Assembly: GCA_024234265.1 (NCBI GenBank)
Contig: JACKOM010000024.1
Location: 1 to 26,625, forward strand
Length of the DNA stretch: 26,625 nucleotides
Direction of reading: 5' to 3'
Origin: Oceanospirillaceae bacterium
Lineage (GTDB): Bacteria > Pseudomonadota > Gammaproteobacteria > Pseudomonadales > Oceanobacteraceae
In this document: positions 16,419 to 25,233 of the stretch, one piece after another
Numbering within the stretch: the stretch's first letter is position 1
Layout of the letters: each line of letters begins with the position of its first letter
Notes under the pieces: model-generated
The model's database searches: none
Told to the model about the DNA's origin: nothing
The model's input: only the letters and a program-made list of their open reading frames with translations
Program-made: the position numbers and the translations under genes

Positions 16419-17144
16419 TTATTTGAGCGCGATAATGGAGACAAAATTAAAACACTGATACCACTTAATCACCTGCGAATAACCTGCGGCTTTTAAGCGG
16501 CTGACGTGTTGCTCGAGGCTTTCAGGGACCAGCACATTTTCAATGGCGCTGCGTTTGCCACTGATTTCCAGGTCGCTGTAACCATTGGCCCGTTTGAAAT
16601 CGTGGTGCAGGGTGTCCTGCAATTGTTGCTCGCTTTCATCAAAACTGAGTTTTTCCGAAAGAATTAACACGCCACCCGCTACAGTGCCGGCGGCAATTTT
16701 GCGCAGCAGGCTGAGGCGATCATCCTTGGGTACAAATTGCAGGGTGAAGTTTAAGGTCACAACGCTGGCATTTTGCACGTCGATATCACGCACGTCGGCC
16801 AGTTGCAGTTCAACCGGGGTCTGCGCATCATCGATATCCACATAGGCCTGGCAGCGTTTTAACATGGCGTCGGCGTTATCCACCCCAATCAGGGTGCAAC
16901 CCGCCACATTAACCCCGTGGCGCATGGCCAGCAGGGACGCACCGAGGGAACAACCCAGGTCATACAGCTGGGTACCGCTTTGCACATAACGCCGGGTGAT
17001 CACTTCTATCATGGGAATAATAGTGGTGTAACCCGGCACTGAACGGCGGATCATATCCGGGAAAACCCGCGCTACGGCTTCGTCAAACGCAAAAGCAGGG
17101 ACTTGCCCCTGGACCAGCTGATATATGTTGTCGCGCTCGCTCAT
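16419..17144 (-). CDS. cmoA: Carboxy-S-adenosyl-L-methionine synthase
   Basis: The 241-residue enzyme makes carboxy-SAM from SAM and prephenate, supplying CmoB. Recognisable features are the N terminus MSERDNIY, FDEAVARVFPDMI, RRSVPGY, the SAM-binding loop YDLGCSLGASLLA (about 61-73) and VTLNFTLQFV. The frame is open to 17189, but ATG at 17144 gives the family N terminus and length (E. coli 247), with AGGGG about 10 nt upstream. Its start faces the diguanylate cyclase gene across a 315-bp gap containing repeat copy 2. Confidence 0.96.
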   Translation of the reverse strand: MSERDNIYQLVQGQVPAFAFDEAVARVFPDMIRRSVPGYTTIIPMIEVITRRYVQSGTQLYDLGCSLGASLLAMRHGVNVAGCTLIGVDNADAMLKRCQAYVDIDDAQTPVELQLADVRDIDVQNASVVTLNFTLQFVPKDDRLSLLRKIAAGTVAGGVLILSEKLSFDESEQQLQDTLHHDFKRANGYSDLEISGKRSAIENVLVPESLEQHVSRLKAAGYSQVIKWYQCFNFVSIIALK

Positions 17145-17209
17145 GGCACCCAACCCCTGAAAAGTGGCGGAATTGTACACTACGGGCAATTCCTGGCCTA
17201 CCGCCCTTT

Positions 17210-17332
17210 GAGTACAGCAAAAACTGCCTGCGTTGCCGTAACTGCGTTAAAAGCGAACTCAAAATGCTCATTTATGGAATATAAACTGCGCTTTTTCATT
17301 CGCTTTTTCCTTGTTCCTGCCGCCTCGCCAAC
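17210..17332 (+). repeat. Structured dispersed intergenic repeat, copy 2
   Basis: Second copy of the element at 7379-7498, in the same orientation. The core ACTCAAAATGCTCATTTAT is identical; the five apical loop bases differ (GGAAT here, GACCT in copy 1), while the TTTAT/ATAAA arms are kept. The middle stem is AAAAGCGAA (17249-17257) with TTCGCTTTT (17299-17307), where copy 1 has AAAAACGA/TCGTTTTT: an A-T pair has become G-C with both sides changed. The outer stem is degraded here. It lies between divergent genes. Confidence 0.8.
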
Positions 17333-17442
17333 TTTTTTGCTTTGCACTCAAGCACTCCCGCTTGATAAAGCGGTCATTTTGGGCCGTTTACAAAAACTGC
17401 ACTTTATATTTCACATAAAGGGAGTAAAACTGGTCTCTCGCT

Positions 17443-17449
17443 AAGGAGG
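17443..17449 (+). promoter_or_regulatory. Strong ribosome-binding site
   Basis: AAGGAGG lies 10 nt before the ATG of the diguanylate cyclase gene and fixes its start. Between repeat copy 2 and this site (17333-17442) I see no confident promoter. Confidence 0.8.
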
Positions 17450-17459
17450 GGGACTGGGC

Positions 17460-19100
17460 ATGGAGCATACCAGCACCGCATTACAGAACATGGCCACCAA
17501 GCTGGGCATTACCCACGCCGGCCTGTTACACCAGCAGCAGGGCCTGTTTAAGGTATTGCTGCATAACGGCGCATTACATTTCCGCCAGAGCCTGCAGGCC
17601 AGCCCCTATGCGCAGCATGATTTTGCCAGGCGCCTGCCTGAGCTGCGTTTCAAACATCATATTGAAAACACCACCCTGCTGTATGCCCTCGCGGACTATA
17701 ACGGCCATTTTCTGTGGCTGGAATTTTTACAGCCGGTCGATGCCAGCGCCCTGCAAGCCATACAGCCGGAGCTGGAATTACTCGCCATTTTTTTATTGCG
17801 CCTTTCCGAGCACAGCCTGGCGGATGCCTATTTCAATAACATCATGGATAACAGCCCGTCGTTAATTTCCATTAAGGATTTACACGGCAATGTGATTCTC
17901 GCCAATCGCCAGTTTGATGTGCTCGAAGGCCCCGGCCACCAGGGTTTTATCGGCAAAAATATTTTTGATTTATTCCCCAAGGCCATTGCCGAGCAGCTCT
18001 GGCAGAACGATCTGGCCGCGCGCCATGCGCGCAAAGCCATCACCAGTGAAGAGGTTGTCAGCCACAAAGATGGCAGCCAGCACACCTACCTGACGGTAAA
18101 ATTTCCCCTGATTCAGCAGCAGGATGTCATCGGCATTTGTGCCATTTCCACCGACATCACCGAGCGCAAAGCCTACGAGCGCCAGTTAAAAGCCTCCGAG
18201 GCCAGCCTGCGCATCATGCTGGAAAACAACCCCTCGGCGGTGGTGATTTTTGACGGTGAAAGCGGGCGTTTTGTAGAAGCCAACCGCAATGCGGAGCGTT
18301 TATTTGGCTTAAGCCGTTTTCAGTTGGCCAGCTTAACCCCTGCCCATGTCAGCCCGCCCTACCAGGCCGATGGGCGCGAAAGCGCAATTGCCGCACAGGA
18401 TTTTATTCAGCGCGCCCTCGATGGCGAACAGCCCAGTTTTGAGTGGGTGCACCAGCACAGCTCGGGGCAAAGCATCCCCTGTGAAGTGCGTTTAGTTGCC
18501 TTACCCCGCGCCGGTAAACCCTGGGTCATGGGCAGCGTGCTGGATATTTCCGACCGGGTAGCGCGTGAGCACGCCCTGCGCAGTGAGCGCGACCGTTTAT
18601 CCTATTTAGCCCACCACGATCCTTTAACCGGCCTGCCCAACCGCCTGTTATTCCATGATCGCCTTGAACATGCCCTGCAACGGGCCCAGCGCCATAACAG
18701 TAAAATTGCCCTGTTATTACTGGATTTGGATGGCTTTAAAGAAATTAACGACAAACTCGGGCACAAGGCCGGTGATCAGGTCTTAATTACCGTGGCACGC
18801 CGTTTAAACAAAATTACCCGCTCATCGGACACCGCCGCGCGCCTCGCCGGGGATGAATTTGTGGTGTTGCTGGAAAACCTGATGGATAAACAGGAAGCCC
18901 AGCGGGTGGCACGTAAAATTGTCGACAGCCTGCACCAGCCGTTTGATATTCTCGACGGGCAAATGACGATTTCCGCCAGCGTGGGGGTGGCGTTTTACCC
19001 TGAAAATGGTGGCGACGCAGACATACTGTTAAACTGCGCCGACAAAGCCATGTATCAGGCTAAAAACAGCGGTAAAAATCAGGTTAAAACATTCCATTGA
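17460..19100 (+). CDS. PAS-PAS-GGDEF diguanylate cyclase
   Basis: The 546-residue cytoplasmic signalling enzyme is predicted to make cyclic di-GMP. Order: an unassigned N-terminal region (1-120, possibly a degenerate sensor); PAS 1 (about 125-235, NIMDNSPSLISIKDLHGNVILANRQ, ending DITERK); PAS 2 (about 248-366, ENNPSAVVIFDGESGRFVEANRNAE); and a GGDEF domain (about 380-545). The active-site signature is AGDEF (463-467), a variant seen in active cyclases. RSSD at 454-457 sits five residues before it and matches the RxxD product-inhibition site. No membrane segment or EAL domain is seen. The stop overlaps the truC start by 4 nt, an unusual operon partnership. Confidence 0.95.
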   Translation: MEHTSTALQNMATKLGITHAGLLHQQQGLFKVLLHNGALHFRQSLQASPYAQHDFARRLPELRFKHHIENTTLLYALADYNGHFLWLEFLQPVDASALQAIQPELELLAIFLLRLSEHSLADAYFNNIMDNSPSLISIKDLHGNVILANRQFDVLEGPGHQGFIGKNIFDLFPKAIAEQLWQNDLAARHARKAITSEEVVSHKDGSQHTYLTVKFPLIQQQDVIGICAISTDITERKAYERQLKASEASLRIMLENNPSAVVIFDGESGRFVEANRNAERLFGLSRFQLASLTPAHVSPPYQADGRESAIAAQDFIQRALDGEQPSFEWVHQHSSGQSIPCEVRLVALPRAGKPWVMGSVLDISDRVAREHALRSERDRLSYLAHHDPLTGLPNRLLFHDRLEHALQRAQRHNSKIALLLLDLDGFKEINDKLGHKAGDQVLITVARRLNKITRSSDTAARLAGDEFVVLLENLMDKQEAQRVARKIVDSLHQPFDILDGQMTISASVGVAFYPENGGDADILLNCADKAMYQAKNSGKNQVKTFH

Positions 19101-19795
19101 TCGATATTCTTTTCCACGATAAAGTACTGGTGGCAGTGAATAAACCCAGCGGTTTATTAGTGCATAAAAGCTGGGTTGCGAAGGATGCCAAAGAATTTGC
19201 CCTGCAAACCGTGCGCGACCAGATAGGCTGCCACGTTTATCCCATACACCGCCTTGACCGCCCCACCTCCGGGGTTTTGTTATTTGCCAAAAATCCGGAT
19301 ACCGCCACCCTGTGTGCCCAGGCATGGCCCCAGGCCAATAAAACCTATTGGGCCATAGTGCGGGGGTATTTCCCCGCTGAAGTATTTGTCGATCACCCCC
19401 TCAAAACCCTGGCAGATTATGGTGAGCAGGGCGAAGCCCAGGACGCACAAACCGCCTTCCGGTGTTTGCAGCAATTTTGCCTGCCCATTCCCGTGGATAA
19501 ATACCCCGAAGCGCGTTATTCCCTGGTGGAAGCCAAACCCCTGCAGGGCCGCACCCACCAGATACGCCGCCATTTAAAACATTTATCCCACCCGATTATT
19601 GGTGATCCGCGTTATGGCAAAAGTGTGCATAACCATTTTTTCACTGAGCATTTAGGCAGCCAGCGTTTATTACTGCACGCCCGTGAATTACATATTCAGC
19701 ACCCCCACAGCGGTGCGGATTTAATTATCAGCGCGCCGCTGGATAGCGCCATGCAGCATATTTTCGAGCGCTTTAACTGGCCTGCCACTCAATAA
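19097..19795 (+). CDS. truC: tRNA pseudouridine(65) synthase TruC
   Basis: The 232-residue RluA-family enzyme is expected to convert U65 of certain tRNAs to pseudouridine. It matches E. coli TruC from its first residues (DILFHDKVLVAVNKPSGLLVHKSW) with the catalytic motif HRLDRPTSGVL (Asp54) and GRTHQIRRHLKHLSHPIIGD. There is no S4 domain, as expected. The start is TTG at 19097, within the stop of the upstream cyclase gene; no in-frame ATG lies before the conserved N terminus, so the TTG is supported by alignment and coupling. The E. coli protein is about 28 residues longer at the C terminus. The next gene begins inside its stop (TAATG). Confidence 0.93.
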   Translation: MIDILFHDKVLVAVNKPSGLLVHKSWVAKDAKEFALQTVRDQIGCHVYPIHRLDRPTSGVLLFAKNPDTATLCAQAWPQANKTYWAIVRGYFPAEVFVDHPLKTLADYGEQGEAQDAQTAFRCLQQFCLPIPVDKYPEARYSLVEAKPLQGRTHQIRRHLKHLSHPIIGDPRYGKSVHNHFFTEHLGSQRLLLHARELHIQHPHSGADLIISAPLDSAMQHIFERFNWPATQ

Positions 19796-20736
19796 TGGAT
19801 GCCCATTTTGTTTGGCACACACCCGCAGGGCAGCCACCACAATTATTATTGCAATGCCTGGCGCCCTGTATTCCCTATTTAACGGCCCAGCAATGGTTAA
19901 GCCTGTTAAATCAGGGTTTAATCCGCGTCAACGGTGCCGTGTGCACAGACAATGTGCTGGTTAATGGCGGCAGCCGTATTGATTACACAGTGCCGGATTA
20001 CAGCGAAGGGGAAGTGGATACACTTTGGCAATGCCTGTGGTACAACACGGAAATAGCCGCCATTCACAAACCCGCCAACCTGCCGGTGAACCGCACCACA
20101 CGCAATGTGTATAACACCCTGATTCAGTTATTACGCCGTGAAAGCCCCTGGCCCGATGCGCATTTATTACACCGTTTGGATACGGAAACCTCAGGCATTA
20201 TTTTAATTGGCCAGAACCACGCTGCCGCCCTGCGCCATCAGGCCCATTTGGATAAATTAATTAAACGCAAAATTTATCACGCCATAGTACACGGCAACCC
20301 CGCCTGGTCAGACATGCCCTGTGAGTGCGATTTAAATACCCAGGCGGGCAGCGCCATCCGCGCACAAATGTATGTGCTGCCCGCCGGGCAGGGTAAACAC
20401 AGCCGCAGCCATTTCCGCGTATTAAAACAATTAAAAGGATTTGCCCTGCTGGAATGTGAAATTTTTACCGGGCGCAAACACCAGATACGCGCCCAGCTCG
20501 CCAGCCTTGGCCACCCGATAGTGGGGGATAAAATTTACGCACACGGCGGTGAATTTTATTTAAAACGCCTGCAACAACCCTTAGCAGCAGAAGATTTTGA
20601 TCAATTAATCAGCGAGCACCATTTATTACACGCCTATTCACTGCATTTACATAATCAGTGGCAAACGGGCGGCGCGGATATCGTGATTAACGACCCCCAC
20701 TACCCACCTGCCTGGCAGGCGTTGTTAAACCATTAA
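19795..20736 (+). CDS. RluA-family pseudouridine synthase with S4-like N terminus
   Basis: 313 residues. An N-terminal S4-like region (about 25-65, YLTAQQWLSLLNQGLIRVNG, VNGGSRIDYTVP) precedes the RluA catalytic domain with HKPANLPVNR, HLLHRLDTETSGI (catalytic Asp129) and GRKHQIRAQLASLGHPIVGD. The fold is clear, but it does not match RluC, RluD, RluA or TruC closely enough to name the target uridine; an rRNA or tRNA substrate is possible. Its ATG overlaps the truC stop by one base, so it is the third gene of the cyclase-truC operon. Its stop overlaps that of the convergent transglutaminase-like gene by 3 nt. Confidence 0.9.
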   Translation: MDAHFVWHTPAGQPPQLLLQCLAPCIPYLTAQQWLSLLNQGLIRVNGAVCTDNVLVNGGSRIDYTVPDYSEGEVDTLWQCLWYNTEIAAIHKPANLPVNRTTRNVYNTLIQLLRRESPWPDAHLLHRLDTETSGIILIGQNHAAALRHQAHLDKLIKRKIYHAIVHGNPAWSDMPCECDLNTQAGSAIRAQMYVLPAGQGKHSRSHFRVLKQLKGFALLECEIFTGRKHQIRAQLASLGHPIVGDKIYAHGGEFYLKRLQQPLAAEDFDQLISEHHLLHAYSLHLHNQWQTGGADIVINDPHYPPAWQALLNH

Positions 20737-21395
20737 CCCTGCGCGGATAAATCCTGCTGCAAACTACGCTGCCCAAGGTTGCCCTGCAGGGCCGCCGCCA
20801 CCAGATGCGGGTAAGCTTTCACCACCTGCTGCACAATAAAATTCACCGGCACATCTTCAAACACCCCGTGTTCGGCAAGGTATTCCATATGCTGCTCACC
20901 TTTAAGGTTGTAGGGCTGGAATACGGAATCGGTGAGGCCATCAAACTCCAGCGCTGCAACCCCCATACGCTGGCACAGGGCCGCATCAAATGCCGGCGTG
21001 GCTTTCACCCACTTACCCTCAAGGTAGATCTCGGTATAACCGTGCATCACAAACACATCACTGCGCAGGTATTCCAGCAATGCGGGGCTGGCCAGGTGAT
21101 TTTTCACATCCGCCAGGCCAAGGCGCGAAGGAATACCGGCCCCCCGGCACAAAGCCCCGAGCAGTACCGCCTTGGGAATACAGTAGGATTCACCTTTTTG
21201 CAGGCAATCGCTGGCGCTGAAACTCTCACTGCGCGCTTCAAACACATAGGGGTTATAGCGGATGCCATCACGCACCCGGTAATAAAAGGCCACTGCCTGT
21301 TCACGGGGGCTGGCACCCGGTTGCAGGGTTTCCTGCAAAAGGGCCTGCAGGGCCGGATGGTCATAGTTAAAACTGCGGCTGGCATCGGTATACAT
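20733..21395 (-). CDS. Transglutaminase-like cysteine protein
   Basis: A 220-residue soluble protein with a transglutaminase/protease-like fold. The catalytic triad is visible: Cys72 in KGESYCIPKAVLL, His118 in VMHGYTEIYL and Asp137 in ATPAFDAAL. There is no signal peptide, so it is probably cytoplasmic. Related bacterial proteins are thought to act as peptidases or amidases; the substrate cannot be told here. ATG at 21395 has a strong AAGGAGG 8 nt upstream. It is monocistronic by its neighbours, convergent with the pseudouridine synthase operon. Confidence 0.88.
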   Translation of the reverse strand: MYTDASRSFNYDHPALQALLQETLQPGASPREQAVAFYYRVRDGIRYNPYVFEARSESFSASDCLQKGESYCIPKAVLLGALCRGAGIPSRLGLADVKNHLASPALLEYLRSDVFVMHGYTEIYLEGKWVKATPAFDAALCQRMGVAALEFDGLTDSVFQPYNLKGEQHMEYLAEHGVFEDVPVNFIVQQVVKAYPHLVAAALQGNLGQRSLQQDLSAQG

Positions 21396-21856
21396 AGGGG
21401 GCCTCCTTGCTGGTCACTATGGGCCGGCACCGCCTTGCGGCCAATCACAGAAAGTGTCTTTTTGAGTGACAAAAAAGCCAGATTGGCGCAAAGCCGCATT
21501 AACTCAGGCTTTGCCGTGGTTTTCCACATATCCTGTGGATAACTTAGTGGATAGCTTCTTGAAAAAGCCTGCAAAGGCCCATGATTACAGGAAGTAGCTC
21601 AGATTGGTGTATTTTCAAACAACTTATAATTTCCTATATTTTTCATATAGTTAGATGCGTAGTTTGTTTTTTGTACGTTTATTCAGTGTGCACCAATAGT
21701 GGGTTTTGGCTCAAAAACGCCATTTGTGCATAAGCGGGTAAGCAGGCACTTACTTATTGCAGTTTACAGCCATGTAAAAGCACCATGGGGCAAGCCAATG
21801 GCAAGAAGTGAGCAACCACTAACTTTGGAAAGAAGGATTAATGACAGCAGGAAGGC
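21396..21856. other. Gene-free region, 461 bp
   Basis: No gene is supported. The right half is AT-rich and includes a small inverted repeat CTATAT/ATATAG (21634-21650). A tRNA-like phrase GTAGCTCAGATTGGT near 21594-21608 has no matching T-arm at the right distance. A 63-codon open frame from 21699 has no family resemblance and overlaps the next gene, so it is not called. Confidence 0.6.
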
Positions 21857-22153
21857 TCAGCGGTGGGTGTGCTGCAAAATGGTGCCGTAACGGGCATCGA
21901 GCTGGTAGATTTCACGCTCTGGCAGGCTGACGGTGAACACCCAGTTTTTATCCTGGCGGGCCAGCACCACTTTGGTATCCACAGGCAACAGAGTGCTGGC
22001 ACCCATATCGGCACGCACCTGGGCCATGATCTGTTCAGTACTCAGCAACATACCGCGCTCCTGCAGCAGTTTGCCTTCATCACGCAGCAGGTAACCCCAC
22101 AGGGCCAGCACCATGGGCATAATCAAAAAAGCGCTCAACCAACGGTATTGCAT
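21857..22153 (-). CDS. Small N-terminally anchored protein, unknown function
   Basis: 98 residues. One hydrophobic N-terminal segment (about 5-23, WLSAFLIMPMVLALWGYLL) probably anchors it in the inner membrane or acts as an uncleaved signal. The rest is a short soluble domain (DTKVVLARQDKNWVFTVSLPEREIYQLDARYG). AGAGG lies about 9 nt before the ATG. The start is 120 bp from the divergent rluA start, so the two may share a regulatory region. I do not recognise a family. Confidence 0.7.
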   Translation of the reverse strand: MQYRWLSAFLIMPMVLALWGYLLRDEGKLLQERGMLLSTEQIMAQVRADMGASTLLPVDTKVVLARQDKNWVFTVSLPEREIYQLDARYGTILQHTHR

Positions 22154-22273
22154 ACGGATAACCTCTGAACAGTCGGGCTAGATTAAGCAAGTTTTATGAC
22201 AGATATGTGACGCCAGCGGGCCTCGCCCTGCTGTGGTATGATGCGCGCCCCATTGTGTGAAAAAGGCCACAAC

Positions 22274-22927
22274 ATGCAGGTGTTTATTTATCAGCCGCCG
22301 TCCCTGCCCTGGCTGGATATACGTTATGCCGACGCGCATATCGTCATCATCAATAAACCCTCCGGTCTGTTATCCAACCCCGGTATTGCCGCCCACACCC
22401 ACGATTGCGCCCTCACCCGCCTGCAACAAATGTACGGAGAAGTGCATCTGGTGCATCGCCTGGATTGTGATACCTCGGGCATCATGGTGTTTGCGCGCAA
22501 CAAAGCCGCCGAAAGCCATCTGAAAAAACAATTCGAAGGGCGTGATACCGAAAAAACCTACATCGCCCTGGTGCAGGGTGATGTGCAAACCCTGCAGGGT
22601 GAAATTAACGCCCCCCTCGCGGCGGATAAAAACAACCGCCCCCTGCAAAGGGTAGATGCCAATGGCAAAGCCGCACGCACTTTTTATGAAGTGCTGGCCC
22701 ACAATCCACAACACAGCCGCCTGTTATTAAAACCTGTCACGGGCCGCACCCATCAGCTGCGTGTGCATATGCAGCACATTGGCCACACCATTCTCGGTGA
22801 CAGTTTTTATGGTGATGCCACCTGCCAAGCCGCTGCACCGCGTTTATGCCTGCACGCACAAAGCCTGAGTTTTCAACACCCGACCAGCGGAAAAAAACTC
22901 TGCATGAGCAGCACGCCGGACTTCTAA
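22274..22927 (+). CDS. rluA: Dual-specificity pseudouridine synthase RluA
   Basis: The 217-residue enzyme is expected to make pseudouridine at position 746 of 23S rRNA and position 32 of several tRNAs. It matches E. coli RluA (219 residues) throughout: PPSLPWLDIRYADAHIVIIN, KPSGLLSNPG, the catalytic HRLDCDTSGI with Asp64 at the same position as in E. coli, and GRTHQLRVHMQHIGHTILGD. The frame is open from 22238, but ATG at 22274 aligns with the family start and has AAAAAGG upstream. It is the third RluA-family gene within 4 kb and heads the plus-strand run that continues into the DUF350 gene 60 bp later. Confidence 0.93.
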   Translation: MQVFIYQPPSLPWLDIRYADAHIVIINKPSGLLSNPGIAAHTHDCALTRLQQMYGEVHLVHRLDCDTSGIMVFARNKAAESHLKKQFEGRDTEKTYIALVQGDVQTLQGEINAPLAADKNNRPLQRVDANGKAARTFYEVLAHNPQHSRLLLKPVTGRTHQLRVHMQHIGHTILGDSFYGDATCQAAAPRLCLHAQSLSFQHPTSGKKLCMSSTPDF

Positions 22928-22987
22928 AGCCAAACTGCGCGGTTTATATTTCTGCGCCACTATTTATCCCAATACGGAAACATTCCC

Positions 22988-23404
22988 ATGGATGCGCTGT
23001 TAATTTCCCTTTCAGGTCTTTTACCCTTTGCCGAACACTTTGCCGCGGCAATTATTTTTCTGCTGCTGTTTAAGGGCCTGTATGTGCTCGTCACCCCCTA
23101 CCGCGAATGGCATTTAATCCGCGAGGAAAAAAACAGCGCCGCGGCCACCGCATTTGGTGGCGCGATTGTGGGTTTTGCCATTGCCCTTGGCAGTGCGGCA
23201 AGTAACTCAGTTTCCCTGCTGGATTTTATTATCTGGGGTGTCGTTGCCCTGCTCGCACAACTGGTGGCTTTTGCCCTGGTGCGTTTTATTTTTCTGCCGG
23301 GTGTGAGTGGCGATATCGAAGCCAATAAACTTTCTGCCGGTTTAATTGTGGCAGCCACGTCCGTTGCCGTCGGCATTTTAAATGCTGCCTGCATGACCTA
23401 CTGA
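22988..23404 (+). CDS. DUF350 (YjfL-type) inner-membrane protein
   Basis: 138 residues with four predicted membrane segments (about 16-36, 52-70, 78-101 and 116-134). The paired pattern, with EEKNSAAATAFGGAIVGFAI in the first half and EANKLSAGLIVAATSVAVGI in the second, is typical of DUF350, which is built from two similar two-helix halves. Family function is unknown, but the gene is commonly linked with DUF1190 and glutathionylspermidine-synthase-like genes, as here and in the E. coli yjfL-yjfM-yjfC group. It ends 10 bp before the next start. Confidence 0.9.
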   Translation: MDALLISLSGLLPFAEHFAAAIIFLLLFKGLYVLVTPYREWHLIREEKNSAAATAFGGAIVGFAIALGSAASNSVSLLDFIIWGVVALLAQLVAFALVRFIFLPGVSGDIEANKLSAGLIVAATSVAVGILNAACMTY

Positions 23405-23414
23405 GGTGGCCAAC

Positions 23415-24002
23415 ATGAAACGCAGCCGTTTTATCAACCTGGATGCCATGCGCAAAGCCACCATGGCCAGTACCCTCGCCCTGGGCGCCTGCTCACAACC
23501 CCAGGAAAAATACATAGTGGTGCAGGACGTTGAAGATTGTTTAATACACACCTGCTTAAACGAACAACAATGTGAAACCGCCTATAAAACCGCCAAAGAA
23601 GAAGCGCAGCGCACCGCCAATAAATATTATTTGCGCAGCGATTGTGAAGCGGAATTTGGTAACAACAACTGCGAAGACACACCCAACGCAGACGGTTTTT
23701 ACACCCCGAAATTTGCAGGTTTCCCCGTTACACAAACCCGTACCGATGCCAACGGCAACCGGGTGTGCAGTGCACGCCCACATTTCCCGATGTTTGCATA
23801 TTCAGGTTTTGGTAATGGATTTATGGGCAACCGCGGTTTTGCCAGCAGCACAGGCCAAGCCATGACAGCCGATGGCAAAAATACCTTCAGCGCCGAGCCT
23901 GACAAAATTGCCCGTGGTGCCGCACCACAACCCCGCCCAACCCAGCGCGCCGGTTTTGGTAGCACAGTGGTGCGTGGCAGCAATTACAGTTTTGGCGGCT
24001 GA
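23415..24002 (+). CDS. DUF1190 (YgiB/YjfM-type) lipoprotein
   Basis: 195 residues. The N terminus (MKRSRFINLDAMRKATMAST then LALGAC) ends in a lipobox with Cys26. A Cys-rich DUF1190 core follows (VEDCLIHTCLNEQQCETAYKTA, LRSDCEAEFGNNNCED), then a Gly/Asn/Phe-rich, probably flexible tail ending SNYSFGG. Family members are outer-envelope lipoproteins of unknown role. GTG at 23406 is in frame, but ATG at 23415 has TGAGGTGG upstream and gives the family start. It lies between the DUF350 and ATP-grasp genes; the gap to the latter is 2 nt. Confidence 0.9.
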   Translation: MKRSRFINLDAMRKATMASTLALGACSQPQEKYIVVQDVEDCLIHTCLNEQQCETAYKTAKEEAQRTANKYYLRSDCEAEFGNNNCEDTPNADGFYTPKFAGFPVTQTRTDANGNRVCSARPHFPMFAYSGFGNGFMGNRGFASSTGQAMTADGKNTFSAEPDKIARGAAPQPRPTQRAGFGSTVVRGSNYSFGG

Positions 24003-24004
24003 TT

Positions 24005-25162
24005 ATGATCCGCATGCCCATCCGCGAGCGCCACAACTGGCGGCAACTGGCCGAAGAATACGGTTTTAGTTTCCATACTATGTATGGCGATAAATACTGG
24101 GATGAAAGCGCCTATTACCAGTTCAGCCTGCGCCAGATCGAAGAGGATTTAGAAAAACCCAGCGAAGAAATTCACCAGATGTGTTTACACCTGGTGGATA
24201 AAATCGTCGCCGATGAAGAACTGTTAAATCGCTGCCAAATCCCCGAGCAACACTGGCACTTTGTGCGTGATGCCTGGCTGCGCGGCGAACCCTCGTTATA
24301 TTCGCGCCTGGATTTAAGTTACAACGGCACAGGCCCCGCCAAATTACTCGAAAATAACGCCGACACCCCCACCAGTTTATTTGAAACCGGCTTCTGGCAA
24401 TGGCTGTGGCTTGAAAACCAGGTGGATGAACGCCGCCTCGATACACGGGCCGACCAGTTTAATTCCCTGCAGGAAAAACTCATCGCGCGTTTTGCACAAC
24501 TGCACGAAAAGGGCACCCTGTATTTCAGCTGCGTGCGTGATACCGACGAAGACCGCGGCACGGTGGAATATTTAATCGACTGCGCCAAAGAAGCCGGCTG
24601 GCAAACCGACTTTTTATATATCGATGAACTTGGCATTAATGGCGAGCAACAACTGGTTGATCTGCACGAGCAACCCATCGAATATCTTTTTAAACTCTAC
24701 CCCTGGGAACACATGCTGCGTGAGCCTTTTGCTGAACATTTATATAACAGCAAAACCCACTGGCTGGAGCCCGCCTGGAAAAGCGTATTATCCAACAAAG
24801 CCCTGCTGCCCCTGTTGTGGCAGTTTTTCCCCGGCCACCCCAATTTATTACCCGCCTATTTTGCCGACGACCCGCAATTTAACGGCAACGGTAAATGGGT
24901 GAAAAAACCCCTCTTCTCCCGCGAGGGTGCCAACATCAGCATTCTCGAAAATGGCAAAACCCTGTCTGCATCCCCCGGCCCCTACGGCGCGGAAGGTTAC
25001 ATCATGCAGGCATATCACCCCCTGCCGGTTTTTGGCGACAACCACACCTTAATCGGCAGCTGGCTGGTGGACGGGCAAAGTGCCGGCATTTGTGTACGCG
25101 AGGATAAAACCCCCGTCACCCAGGATATGAGCCGCTTTTTACCCCATATAATTCTGGGCTGA
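24005..25162 (+). CDS. Glutathionylspermidine-synthase-like ATP-grasp enzyme (YjfC/YgiC)
   Basis: 385 residues, matching the C-terminal synthetase half of Gsp but lacking the amidase half, as in YgiC and YjfC. Visible signals include RLDLSYNGTGPAKLLENNAD near the substrate loop, TLYFSCVRDTDEDRGTVEYL, FKLYPWEHML, KSVLSNKALLPLLWQFFPGH, and the ATP-grasp region WVKKPLFSREGANISI. It is predicted to ligate an amine to a carboxylate using ATP, but YgiC/YjfC have no firmly shown glutathionylspermidine activity, so substrate and product are open. It is translationally tight with the DUF1190 lipoprotein gene. Confidence 0.9.
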   Translation: MIRMPIRERHNWRQLAEEYGFSFHTMYGDKYWDESAYYQFSLRQIEEDLEKPSEEIHQMCLHLVDKIVADEELLNRCQIPEQHWHFVRDAWLRGEPSLYSRLDLSYNGTGPAKLLENNADTPTSLFETGFWQWLWLENQVDERRLDTRADQFNSLQEKLIARFAQLHEKGTLYFSCVRDTDEDRGTVEYLIDCAKEAGWQTDFLYIDELGINGEQQLVDLHEQPIEYLFKLYPWEHMLREPFAEHLYNSKTHWLEPAWKSVLSNKALLPLLWQFFPGHPNLLPAYFADDPQFNGNGKWVKKPLFSREGANISILENGKTLSASPGPYGAEGYIMQAYHPLPVFGDNHTLIGSWLVDGQSAGICVREDKTPVTQDMSRFLPHIILG

Positions 25163-25233
25163 GGCAACGCCGGCCTATTGCAGCGCCATACAGACGCGTT
25201 ACTATCAGCGCACCACAACCCAAGGTAATTGCC

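Noticed and set aside
21589..21608. tRNA-like 5' phrase (AGGAAGTAGCTCAGATTGGT)
   Set aside because: It resembles an acceptor strand and D-arm, but the second half of the D-stem, an anticodon arm and a T-arm with TTC are absent in the next 80 bases.
21699..21890. 63-codon open frame on the plus strand
   Set aside because: No family resemblance or convincing ribosome-binding site, and it overlaps the 3' end of the minus-strand gene.
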